Part shown: one piece after another, positions 52,680-64,000 of the stretch
Layout: each line of letters opens with the position of its first letter
How positions within the stretch are numbered: position 1 is the first letter of the stretch
Assembly (NCBI GenBank): GCA_014338405.1
Contig: JTDE01000218.1
Span: forward strand, 124,001 to 188,000
Direction: 5' to 3'
DNA from: Paragonimus skrjabini miyazakii
Lineage: Eukaryota; Platyhelminthes; Trematoda; Plagiorchiida; Troglotrematidae
DNA length: 64,000 nt
Notes under the pieces: model-generated
Seen by the model: only the letters and a program-made list of their open reading frames with translations
Told to the model about the DNA's origin: nothing
Databases searched by the model: none
Program-made: the position numbers and the translations under genes

Positions 52680-54480
52680 GTTTGGTTCAGTGGTAACAAA
52701 GAAGTATTTCGAAAGCCCACGCAATGACATCAGAGACGGAAAGCACAACCGTACGACATCGCGTGCTTTATCCCATTCCAAAATTTTGTTTCAAAAACTT
52801 TCACAACCCAGTCTGATATCAGTGAACGCTCTTAGTCAGTTTAAAACCAGGTCAGTCGACCTTGAGTACTACTGCAGAGTTTTGTCTCCCAAAAAGAACA
52901 TAATGCTGACTACAAAACACACATACAACGTCTGATCCACAAGCAAACAAAAAGTAATGGTTCCACGACTGCACAAGAGCTTCGGTGTGGTGGCCATAGA
53001 TAAAGTTGACTATATATCACAACTGCAAACACTAGTAAATGATTAATAAATTCCATCAGGATAGCTCAACATACAATGCAGTTGAATTTGAACGATACAT
53101 TATCAAGGATGTGTTGGCCTTACTGAAAGGAAACTCCATCGATCGCTCAACTGCAAAATCAATGACACCTAGTTAGTCACGTACTCGTCGACTCTATGAT
53201 TTGTTAAAATCCCGCAAGGCTGATGTATCTTTACGGTCCACATTTTATGTGGGTAATTCACCATAACACAAGTTGGCATTTTGGTTGATCCAAATTTTTC
53301 AACTTGCAAAACAATAAATAGTTTGGAAAACTGCGACAGATTGTTCTGAGCCAACTGACTTACGCGATGGTTTGAAGTGTAACACCAAGCATATAGCCAA
53401 TAAGGGTATAGCTTCTTTGCTCATAAATTTTTCTGATGCAGACAGTTGACACAATTTTTCAGTATAATCGTTTAACCTAACAAAGGATTACCTACGACTG
53501 AGTAAAAGCACTTTCCACTGCTACACACAGCGAAAGTCGAAGTATACATCCAGAGAACTGGTTATACACAGACAGATGGTTTTACCATGGGCAGTCCACT
53601 CCGTCTGCTACTAGTTGATTTTTTCCCATCTGGGGTAGAGCGTAGATAGTATCATTGGTCACGCGCATTTCCACCAGTGTTATTTCGAGGATTTCTTACC
53701 ATTTACGAAGACAAAAAGATGACAACAAGCATCTTCAATCAGCTGGTGAAGGTGAACTCAAAATTAGCTGTACCGTTGAGGCTGAGCACGATGAAATCCT
53801 GGAGATTCGAGATATATCTATGAGGCGTCGCGATGACGGCGCCATAATGTGACTCGTCCACCGGAAGCACATTGCGATGGAACTCTATCGGAACTTCCAC
53901 AGTTTTGTGCTGACCCAGTATAAGCTCTGTGTGGTAGTAACCTCGTCTTATNNNNNNNNNNNNNNNNNNNNNNNNNNNNNNNNNNNNNNNNNNNNNNNNN
54001 NNNNNNNNNNNNNNNNNNNNNNNNNNNNNNNNNNNNNNNNNNNNNNNNNNNCATGCAAGACGAACTTGTTCGAGGGGACCATCGGTCAAAGAGATGTCGC
54101 TGTTGTGGACCCCGCCCGAAAAAAATGACTGTACACCAGCATTTGTGAAGAAATTCAGTAAAAAGGCCGATTGCCACGATGTGTTCAACAGCTCCCAAGT
54201 CAAGTGCTTACCCCTGTTTGCCTTGCGACAGTGGTGACATTATTACTCTATTGGAAACCCGTTTCCTAGCGGTCATGCGACGCACATACTACCCAGCTTA
54301 AGAGGTAATCCCGTTCATCATCATACGAATTCTAATACCATCAATAATTGTGAAAAATACAAGTTGCTTTTTTTGCTTCCAAATATTGTTTCTAATAAAA
54401 TCTCCATCTGTACTTCAATCAACTTAATTCAGATTGTGTTAAAAATATTGCGCCTCTTGGATGACCTGTTATTCTCGAAT
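52680..54480 (+). mobile_element. Penelope-like retroelement, decayed, with GIY-YIG endonuclease trace
   Basis: Several motifs appear in the order expected for Penelope-like elements. An N-terminal RALSHSKILFQKLS lies near 52757. VVAIDKVDYISQLQTLVND starts near 52986. SRTRRLYDLLKSRKADVSLR and VGNSP..KLAFWL span 53177-53300, equivalent to PRLYGLPKIHK..PLRPI and NSP.Y.LA.WL. TDGFTMGSPL is at 53572-53601. YFEDF at 53681-53695 sits where the catalytic Y-x-D-D box belongs, with one Asp lost. After that come CTVEAEHDEILEIRDISMRR (ends 53834) and VHRKH..ELYRNFHSF. Beyond the gap HYYSIGNPFPSGHATHILPS (54238-54297) matches the YIGRT..L..R..EH.P core of the GIY-YIG endonuclease. Many stops and frameshifts show it is inactive. 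Ends are approximate, and no terminal repeats were identified. Confidence 0.65.
53952..54051. other. Assembly gap (100 N)
   Basis: Exactly 100 undetermined bases, a conventional scaffold-gap length, so the true distance is unknown. It falls between the reverse-transcriptase thumb region and the endonuclease trace of the Penelope-like element, consistent with a repeat that broke the assembly. Confidence 0.95.
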
Positions 54481-56807
54481 ATTAAGAGAGGGTCTATGGA
54501 GTAAATGTGGTTATGTTTGTGTTCTACCAGCTAACATTTGTGCCTTTAAACACATCTGAGGTAAACTCTACAAGCCTATGCTTGGTTATTCAAACTCACG
54601 CTAGTCAGGCAGCCCAAGACACACTGTTTCAGTTGAAGATTAGAGATGGTGCATCCCCCATTATTAACAAATAAAAATGTTTTACGAGGTTGAGTGTAAT
54701 CGGGCAGTGAGTATAGAATGGTTTTTAGAAAACTAGTAATTTAATCTCAGTTTATCTTCTGAAGGTAAATTTATGCATCCAAAGGTTAAATATTCAGTGG
54801 GGAGGTATACTTATTTAACATGTCCATCTAGCTACTAAAATCTGTTAGTTACTTTCTTTAAACTAGTGAATCATGCCGATATGGTAAATTTGCAAAGAGT
54901 GAAGGAACCAGATTGCTGTGAGTCTTCAAACTGTTAAATATTATCTTGTGTTTTTTAGCGTATTATAGAAGTGGAACATTAGAAAGTAGATGAGTGGTTG
55001 CAGAACGGTTTAAATTTTGCATCTAACTGAAGCAGTGAAATGCCCGGGCCTAGCCACATTGATATATATACATATATTTGCCCAAAACTGTGTTGATGAA
55101 GTGCTGAAAGAATACAAAGCAACTACACTCAGGTTGGGAAAACGTAGTCAATAAGCATGGGAATAGAGCACTGAATCTGAGATAAGCGATACAAATGACG
55201 AGCAGATGGGTTGAATAAAAACCACAGCACACCCTTTTCCAACTAGGATATTTGATGGAGGTTCAGTGATAAACATCTGATGATTAGTAGCAGAATGAAA
55301 CTGATGGTGTACTTTCTGAGAATTTTGATCATGAAAACGATATAAATCATACTGCCTTCACTTGTAAAGGTGCCTTATCTTCCACAAAAATAAGATTGGC
55401 CTGATGTTTTCAAAGTTTTTTTGTAAGTGCTGTAAAGATCTCAGCTGATTTACTAACTGCATAGAATCCAATATGAATCAACTACGAGTAAGTTAGCGGT
55501 TACATAACAGGTAGCATTTTCATATCACTAAAGCTGACTACCAAGACAGTTGGTCAGACCAGGTTTCAGAGTGATAGGTCCTCCAACTATGTGTCAAAAG
55601 CTTACCTATCAGCAGTACGGTGTTCACTGGAATGTGGACTGCAGTCAGCAGAACAAAAATTGTAAGGCAATCCAAGATTACTGAAGACAAGCCATCCTGA
55701 TATTTGTTACTAATCATATAGGGCGGTAGGTAACAGACCAGTTGGTAGAATCCTCAGTTACAATGAAAACCTCCAATAAATCCATCTTCAGTATAACAGG
55801 ACAAGATGGAATACGTTTGCTGAAAAATACGTATTGTATCATTCATACGGTAGGTTATGCTAAAGACGATTACGAAAATGATCATTCATCTCTACTGCCG
55901 ATCAAAACATTGAACCCTCAGTGACCACATATCCGTATCCCGAGATAGATCTGTTAAGCACTGATTTATCCACAAACGTCCATAACCAGGTTAGCAATAT
56001 TGCTCATTACGCCTTACATTATTGACATATTATCTACCATCCACCACGAGCCCATATAGATGCGCCGCATTCTGCTTGGTGATGATCTCTTGAAAAACAG
56101 GTTTGTCTATAATGGGTTTCTTCTCATAAATAAATCATGTGTGGTTAGGATACTCAAACTTATCGGCACCCAGTTTAAATTGATTTTCTTCATTGGTTTT
56201 CCAAAACATACATTGTCAAAGACAGGAAACGGTAAAATTTTTGTGTTCAGTTTTCTGGGAACAGACTAATGCAAATTTTGGGTTTCAAAAGGTGCACTGA
56301 CCCGATTGATATAAACCACTGGAACTTATCAACGTGTGAGAAAAGAAAAGGAAAGTTAAAATCGTTTTTGTTTACATCTTCTTCTAGTTTTGTTCAATCG
56401 TAAATTTGTTTTTGAACTGCTTATTGTGCCCGCACAGAAACCGGCTGAGCCCTAAAGTATGAAAAGCGTCATTATTACACTCGCAGTACAACGGTCATTA
56501 GCTGCTAGAAGTGACTGGTAGCTCTGATTATCATTCCATGTGGCTTTTTAAACTTTGTGTATGAATGCATATTGTATGATAGTTTCAGAAATCTACGATG
56601 AGGCTAAATTTTTAACCGAGGATAGTCCCTTATCGAGTAGAAATAACCTTATCGTCTAGAAAATCGTTGAAATCCTCACTATTTTATCCTGATGTAATGG
56701 TAATCGCTTTTTATTGCGATTTGCTTTATCATAATCGATGCTAAAGCAGGCAGTTCGCCTCTGTTAATCACAGGTTGTGTACAGCAAATTGATTCTAATC
56801 ACGTGCG
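54481..56807. other. Gene-free stretch upstream of copy C
   Basis: No supported gene. I searched for an exon equivalent to exon 1 of copies A and B (signal peptide, then CNLKAC at a CTGCAG donor) and found none that is convincing. Confidence 0.4.
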
Positions 56808-57026
56808 ATGCATAATTCACCTTTCTCCTGTATATGTTCACCTCACAACACTTGCTTGGAATATAGCCTCATTATGGCCATATGCTGTCAGGCTGAGACG
56901 AGTCACTGTTTATGCGGAGTACCTGTCCTGAACTGTATATACAGTGGAGCCACAAATCTGTTTGATTTTGTAGTAGGTTCATTAGACTACGTAAATATAT
57001 TTTGCAATCCTAAAAGACTTGATTGA
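56808..57026 (+). pseudogene. Copy C: divergent relic of the 8-Cys precursor, exon 2
   Basis: Bases 56858-56919 align with exon 2 of copy B at about 43 of 61 positions by eye, in the same frame. The protein YSLIMAICCQAETSHCLC against YNLDMATCCQFEAMHSLC shares 11 of 18 residues, including CC, Q, E, H and the next C. The upstream CICS also matches, separated by about six extra residues that include another Cys. The frame has its own ATG (56808) and stops at 57026 after PKRLD, with no Gly-Lys-Arg cassette. No splice acceptor sits at the expected boundary, and no exon 1 or exon 3 partner was found. It is therefore either a relic of a third gene copy or a diverged member with a different tail. Confidence 0.45.
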
Positions 57027-60000
57027 TTGATTTATTTGTTTGTTTCTGATATGACCATTCATTGGCTAACACTTTTGAATAGTTTTGCTTGGTAAATATT
57101 TAAGTTGTTTATATCTTTCCTGGATATGTGAAATGATTATATTATATTATTGGTATTGTGTGCGTTGTTTCGTTAAATTAAGACGAAAGTAACTGATTAT
57201 CGCTGGATAGTTGCGGTCTACAGTAAACTGTCTGAGTATGTCAGTTTCAGTATCCCAGATTACAGGATGTAAACTTCTTTGATTAAAGTTAAGTATTCTG
57301 TACCAATTCGCGCAGCATCTCAGTTCTTGTCTCAAAATTAAAGATAGTTATAACGTTAAATTGCGTTTTAAACGATTCTAAATTAGTCTCAGGTGTACTG
57401 TCAGCGATTATTCTCGAAGAGTGATAGAACTATGACAATACCTCCATGTTTCCTGGTTCAGTCGACGGCTGTTTCTGTCAGATGCACTCTTAAGTTTGAA
57501 GCGTGGAGATTCTTGATTGCACGATTGAAGGAATTAATATCTCACCATAACGAAGTCGTCCAAAGAAAAACCACACTATTTAACCGTCTTTGTTAAGCTA
57601 CAGATGATGTCAGACAAATGTCAGATAGACTCTAAACCGTCTAATGAGACTTAAAGATTTCTACAGTATTTTGGTTTTAGGAATCATTATTTATAATTAT
57701 CCAAGAAGCAGTTTGACAATTTTCTCTTGAGAGCGTCTGTAAATTAAGGTACTCTTGATCTATGCTTTTCAGAACATATCCTGAAGGCTATACCTTGGAA
57801 AGATAGAATCCATTCTCCTGAAGTATTTTCAGACCTAGGTTAGTGAGCCTACAATTCACATTCAATTACACCACTAGTCACAACCAAGCAGTTTTTGGAG
57901 GCATGAACGACGTGGTGACTATGTTGTAGAGGACGTTGACCCGTGCGATCAACGTACAACGCACGGAAGGATTCAGTTATATTCCCACATATAGGGAAAG
58001 AATGAAGTGTGTTACTCGCTTTAATAGATCCCCAATGAAGTACATTTTAGTTTACTGTTTGGACCGTTCATTCGTGATCTGAACAGCTCTGAATATCACT
58101 TTTTAATTAACAAAATGCACTGACGTGCGGAACTAAATGTTCGTTACATAATTAACATTTTACCAACCATGACAGTTGCGGTAATTTAAAAACTCGCATG
58201 TGGAAACTTCATGATTTGGTTTGATTCAAAGTATTCATAGGTTTCCTATGAACCGACAGTGGATTTTAGCTAAGTGATCTAATAAGTCACACAGGGGGCT
58301 TGACAGCGTTACAGATGGGTTTAATTTCTAAACTTCGTGAACTAAATGATTGTTGTGTCAGTCGCTGGTTCGAATACAGTGAATACCCTAATTAAACAAA
58401 CTGCGCTGTGTTTAAAATTAACAAAGCTGTCAGACTGTTCTGTTGAAATTCGGTTGTGATTTAAATAGGCAGCGTGGGTATTTGCCAATCTTATTGTCCA
58501 AGACAACGCTGCCTCAACAGTCCTTCTTCGGGATAATCTGGTGGACTCCGGCGGCAATAGATTGACTGCGATGACATTTGTATGTAAAACAAATTTCAAA
58601 GCCTTAGACTTAGCTTCGTAGGTCAGCTTGTAGAGCATACGATAGTCACATGAATTCCATTATTTTTAACTTTGCAGCCCGTACGGCTGGTTCACTTTTA
58701 CCTCCGTCTCAAAAGGTTGTTAAACTGTACAGTAAATAATTCATGTAAACGATATATATGCAGTTATGGTGGGGCAGTTTATAGATAGAATACTTTCGTG
58801 CAAATGCGGGAGTTATGACATCTCTGTGATTGATAACTATATTATTCTGCATAATCCGCAGACCGTAAATAAAGGTCATAGAATATCTCCATAACCACAG
58901 GTAAGTAGACGGGGATGCGTTTGATAGAGCCTGGGCACCATTAAGAGCACAGTCACTTGCAAACGGATCAGACTGAGAAGCCAAAATAGGATTATTGCAA
59001 TTAAATATCACTTGTGCTCAGCAAACGTCGACCTAATTAAATCCTATCCTAATGGTGTTGTTTCACAGCATGGAGTGAAGTAGTTTTGGTTACTGTCCTA
59101 CTTAAAAGCACATAAGCTTCTAGATACAACGAACATAAATGTATACAAACAAATGAATGTAAATGGCACCGATGGCACCGATCAACCTGCTACAAATGTC
59201 ACTGACAGTACTAATACCTAATCCCAATTACTAAGAGAATTATTTCTGTTTAATATACAATATTGGCAGTATCAAAACATACAGATATATATGTCACTGT
59301 TCGAGTTATATGATATCTAGGGTAGTACCGGGTGTTAGCTGAAGCTCGGCAGTTTTTAATAATGTTGTATTAAGCTTAGTGGTAAATATCCGTGTACCAT
59401 CCAGACAAGGAAAACCTTCAGCATATTTGTCATATACTGTTCCAGTTTTGCAATGCTGAGTTTCAACACAGTGAATAAGTAACACTAATAATTTGCTCTC
59501 GTGTTCTGCGAACTTGTGAGAAAAGTTAAAAAGTTGTTCACGTTTTTTGTAACATTTTCAAACTCCCCTGTACCCTCATTCGTTCTTATTTGGACAAACT
59601 GAGTGAAATTTGCCTAACTGGAACTATGATCACTATAAATAATTGCGTCATATAGGATACTATTATACATTATACTGCAAAATTCTCGCCTAGTTGATCG
59701 TACACATGGCACCAATCACTTGTTTGGAGGAAGTTACTCACCGTCTACTTTCAATTTTTTATTTGCAATACTCTGAAATCTTGTTGGTGGCATTCATTAT
59801 CCTCAATCTGCTGCCTCACACTACAATGTTGTTCACCATAAGTTCCCAAAATTTGTTCAGAAACGTTTCATTAATCTTTTATCTTTTGTGGCTTCGATCT
59901 ATAACCTACTAAAAAGACCAACTCATCACTTGCATCATGGTTCTACTAACCTTTCTAAAAGCTATATCGTTTTTGGACTGTGAAAAGCTATTCACCCAGA

Positions 60001-63000
60001 TAACTTTATCAGAATCCCAGCCCTAACAGTAAGGCTGAAATTCAGAAACGAGGGTCTTACTCTATTTAAGGCAAGTCCGAGTAGACTAGCCGATACCAAA
60101 ACGTCGCTTACAAGTATTCATCCGGACTTTCGACGATAGAATGAGTGCTGGTTTATAATGTGAATACTGTTAATCCACATTGAATTTTCACCGCGATGGG
60201 CGAAACCATATGTTAAGCACAAGCCTATGATCATTTGAATTAGCATATGGATCACTGCCGTATCTGATCAAGTTGGATTTCAAGATGTGTCAGCTGGCAC
60301 TTGTGAGAGAGGATATTGTAAATTTACATCTGAAGACAGAAATAAGTACAATCCCCGATTCGCCTTGTCTACCGCTGAGCAATCGTTACTGCTCATATAC
60401 AGATTAAGTGTAGCCCCAAGTAAGTGAAAGCTACCCGATTCCTAACTTGACATGTCTAAGACGACAGTCTTTTCAGGAGTATGCTCTATGCACCCTGATG
60501 AGTGAGTTTACAGCCTTTTACTTATCCGGACCTTTAGACGAAACGAGGAACAAGTAATCAAATATGCATGATTCACAAAATATTAGTAATCATGAAACTT
60601 GTAGATGACTTAAAAAACGGTCACAATCGGTATCAGTAATGAAAATATTTGCTGGTTCACTTTTCTGGTCAAATCAATAATAATAAGGTTGGATTTTTGC
60701 GGAAATCAGGTTAAATAAGGTGTAAGGTGTAGGTTTATACGGGAACCAGTGACAGATGTGAGAAAACATTCAGCGAGCTCCAAGTGTGAAAATGAGTTAC
60801 GTCATATAAGAATGTTGCCCGCAAATCTTCACAAATTCTGAGGGAATGAAATACAACAAAATGAACGAATTGTTGGCACTAACTACTACCGAAGTAGGAT
60901 GGTTATTTTAAGGATTTAGTCTCCTCACAATATACTATGGAAAACGACTAGTGATGGGAAGGCACAAAAACTTCAGTATGTCAACCGACAAAGTGGTGTG
61001 GAACGTACAACGAATTTAAGCGCCGAATATAAAAGTGTAAGTTTTCGGACTTTGATGAAGACAGCGCAAACAGAAGGCAACCTTGTCATGTTTCAGTTTT
61101 GTTTACAGAAAAAACGGGTTCCCAATATGGATTCCTTATCACCTGCGTATAATAATATGCCAGTGCATAAGAGACCAACCTGATAATCTGCACGTATTGT
61201 CCAGTAGAGGAGGGGAAGAAAACGTATTTGGATTTTTGATATCCAACACTATATCATTCACACAGTTGATATCAAATGCGTGATCGTCGGCGCATGACTG
61301 CCTTGTTAACTTAAATTAAGCGAACAAAGATTAATGCACTTTATTGAACAACACAGCTAGTAGAGAGCTTAATGAGGTTTAACCAAAAACTGGTTGATTA
61401 AATGTACAGAGGCTCAATGATTGATAGTTGAATGCCAAATTCTTTAAGAATGTGATGTAATGTCTATTTATTAATGCATCCCAACGTCAGAACCGTCTGT
61501 TGACAAACGCATGTCTTGCTCTGGATTTTCTACCAACCGATAATATAATGAAATTAGCTACTCAAGCGAGAACATCCGAAGTTACACGTGAGCTACAATG
61601 GACGAATAAACCGGCGTATATGACGATTGCTGGAACATCCGTTTAACCGGGAACGAGTTTTAATTTCGGTGCTTCAATTGTGAATAATATCATGTGAAGT
61701 ATAGTCGTTCTGTCTTAGAAATTGATATGGTACGTGTCATCAGCAATTTACGAAACACTGATAAATAACTCAACTAGAGGTAGGCGTAAAAATTCAACAC
61801 TTTCCACAAAAACTATCGGTGACGAACCGTCAGCTCCAACTGCCTCTCCAGACTTCATCTAACTACTTTCGCGGAAAACGGCTGAGATCTGAGCTGAAAA
61901 AGAAAAATCAGTGGAAGGAAATATTCTTTATCTCGTTAAAATGGCAGTTAAGCTGTTCCACGTAGACAAATTTTTTGTCAGCAAGAAAGCTCAGTTAGTG
62001 TTTCGGGATTGAAAACAACCAGTTTATTCCAGAAGTTTGAAAAATATAGCTGGAACAGGAAAACCAGTTATCGTATTCTAACTGTTTTCATGATTAGCCA
62101 GATCTGGTGGCAGCTTTGGTCATACGGTAACGTACTGATGCATATCGAATTCGAACGATTTAACTCACATCTGATAAGCGCTGAAGTACAGTTTACTGAT
62201 GAACAACGAAGCTTTTGACGCAGGAATAAAGACTGTTTTCTAGGGACAACAAGCCTTGAAGCAGACATTTTTATAGCAAGTGAACTTATCGCCTAAGGTA
62301 GACGAGTCATTGTGAACAAGCAAACTCAGATCGGATGAAACTATCATTTTCTTGAGCCTACTGTACCCATCGGAGTAAGGCTGACAACACCTGATTTTGT
62401 GGACTCCGTGACCCAAATATACTGTGACGTTTCCTATTATAGACTACGGATGGAAGTTTCGTGACGGAGCCTTTAGAGATAAAAAGTGGACGGCGCGCCC
62501 ATCGAACAAGTGGAGCCAACTGTGTTCTGTTAAGAAAAATGAAATCAAAACATATTATTTTGAAGTTCAAATTTACTTAGTTATATGCCCTAATACACTC
62601 CAAATTATCGATGCGTAGTTCGGCGCACGTTTTGGCCATTATCACATTTATCGGTGTCAACATCAGAACTTTTAAGACCATCCTCATCACCGCGCTTCAT
62701 TTCAAGTAGTTCAGGAAGAGAACACATTATCTGGCTCGAAACCGCCTTGACGAACTTTGCTTAGGTTAAATATAGGATGCTTCTGATGTTTCTGTGGACT
62801 ATGAGGTTCACAGGTGAGTCGATTAACGATTGACTTGTTCGTTCCGGTATTTTATGTGGCTAAGGCTTGTTAATTCATTACCCAGTGTTCACGTGCTGTC
62901 GTTAAGTTTATTACTGGCTAACTGTCTGTGCAATTCAAATCCAAGAAAATGAACGATCTGTTTAGTTTATTTAATGATTCAACTGAGACTGATAGATTAT

Positions 63001-64000
63001 CTTGGTTATGACTAGGTTGAAGCCAGTGACATGGTTTTTAATTCCTAATGGGATATGCGCCGTACCAATGCGCCCCGATTTCATACTAGAACCACAAAAG
63101 TGTCAAAGATGAGGGCGGTTATTCATCTATCGTAATATATGATCCACTCAAAAGATTCAGAAGTTTCTGTCTGAGGTACAAACCCAGCAGAAGACAAGAT
63201 GTTTTTCGAGCGTCTTCCCGAGAAACATATCAAACCATTTTTACTAGTTCATAAATAAAACTAAAGGATAGTGAAAACCACACAGCAAATATTTGATCAG
63301 CAAAGATATGCCAACAATTATGTTCTAATAAGTATTAACCTTGGCCAAGTAGTAACGACGTAAACAAAATATCTAACTGAAGATTGGCTATCGCTATACT
63401 ATTATCCGTTGCTGGGTGACAGTGTAAACAGAAACGACTGAGGTTCAAATCAAAACGTTGCCTGTATTCATCTGTGTTATATTTACAATTTGTCTGCTGC
63501 ACATTCTGGGTAGGGAGTGTCTCTTTATTTGAAGTGTCACACAGGCGCGCACGCACATGTCAAACCAACTTAGGTGACAGATTAATGTCTACCAACCATT
63601 CGGATGTAACCATCCTTAATATTCCTGCCTGATACTGGAAGATAAATCAAGACCAGTAACACGATATCCACATCACAAACAAAAAAACTGTAAATTCAAC
63701 GCAAGGCAGCATGTGAAACCAGATAATGCAGGGAATGCCCAAGGTAACGGATACAACCCGGTTTTATGTCTTTTTAATCGATGCAGGACAGTATTTGTGA
63801 ACTGTCAGAACCGCGTGTTTCGCATTACAGTGTGTTCATGGTTAGACGCGCAGGCCCAAATGTTGCAACGTTTTAATCTAAGCTTTACAAATAAACGGCC
63901 ATTTAAGACCCACAAATAAACAAAACGTGTGTAGATGTTCTAGCCTAAAAATTGCCGATATTTTCAGGCAAGCGTCGATTTATAATGAAGGTGTGTTGAC
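57027..64000. other. Gene-free stretch to window end
   Basis: No supported gene. The 98-codon minus-strand frame at 58342-58638 begins with ATG and is GC-richer than its surroundings, but has no recognised domain. I searched for a cassette exon belonging to copy C (KRRG..GK) and did not see one. A two-unit GATGGCACC-type repeat lies near 59165. Confidence 0.4.

Noticed and set aside
53739..54203. Long minus-strand open frame across the gap whose translation looked like KH domains of a vigilin-type protein (TVEVPIEFHRNVL; SDISLTDGPLEQVRLA)
   Set aside because: The + strand over the same bases matches Penelope-like reverse-transcriptase and GIY-YIG motifs in order over nearly 2 kb. The KH likeness lacks the GxxG loop, and the frame is bridged only by a gap of unknown length.
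58342..58638. 98-codon minus-strand ATG frame in a GC-richer patch
   Set aside because: No domain, signal peptide, splice partner or paralogue was found, so it is not distinguishable from chance.
60495..60543. CTGATGA ... GAAA resembling a hammerhead ribozyme core
   Set aside because: The bases between them form no stem II beyond two pairs, and the flanks do not form stems I and III.

Overview
The window looks like a gene-poor, AT-rich stretch of an invertebrate nuclear genome, most likely a flatworm and probably a trematode. The evidence is split genes with GT..AG introns, a tRNA-derived SINE with the tail layout seen in trematode genomes, and decayed copies of Penelope-like, CR1-like and Ty3/gypsy retroelements. 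The species cannot be named from the sequence alone. No bacterial-style operon, rRNA, complete tRNA or CRISPR array was seen.

The main content is a small dispersed gene family on the + strand. Copy A (coding 10150-13543) and copy B (coding 37596-38857) are three-exon genes with identical coding-exon lengths (95, 119 and 86 nt) and identical intron phases (2, then 1). Each encodes a 99-residue secreted precursor: a signal peptide, an eight-cysteine module, then two short cassettes bounded by dibasic sites and ending in Gly-Lys-Arg or Gly-Lys-stop, the layout of C-terminally amidated peptides (RGLL-amide plus RGMI- or RGLI-amide, or the same without the first Arg). The proteins are about 69% identical by eye, and the cysteine module is far better conserved than the spacers. 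A third, divergent copy of the cysteine exon (C, 56808-57026) lies 19 kb further on. I do not recognise the family.

Region by region: 1-2084 is an element bounded by at least 86-bp terminal inverted repeats. 10.1-13.5 kb is gene A, with a 2.8-kb second intron. 14.9-15.05 kb is a SINE remnant. 18.6-18.9 kb is a LINE reverse-transcriptase remnant. 24.27-24.47 kb is a LINE endonuclease remnant on the minus strand. 31.3-31.46 kb is a cluster of short hairpins. 34.8-35.3 kb holds a diverged direct repeat. 37.6-38.9 kb is gene B. 42.44-42.68 kb is a possible single-exon secreted cysteine-rich gene. 43.2-43.4 kb is a gypsy reverse-transcriptase remnant. 52.7-54.5 kb is a decayed Penelope-like element broken by a 100-N assembly gap (53952-54051). 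56.8 kb is copy C. The rest carries no gene I can support.

If the family reading is right, A and B are secretory-pathway products cut by prohormone convertases and amidated, so they would act as extracellular signals. The intervening repeats suggest old tandem duplication followed by repeat insertion.
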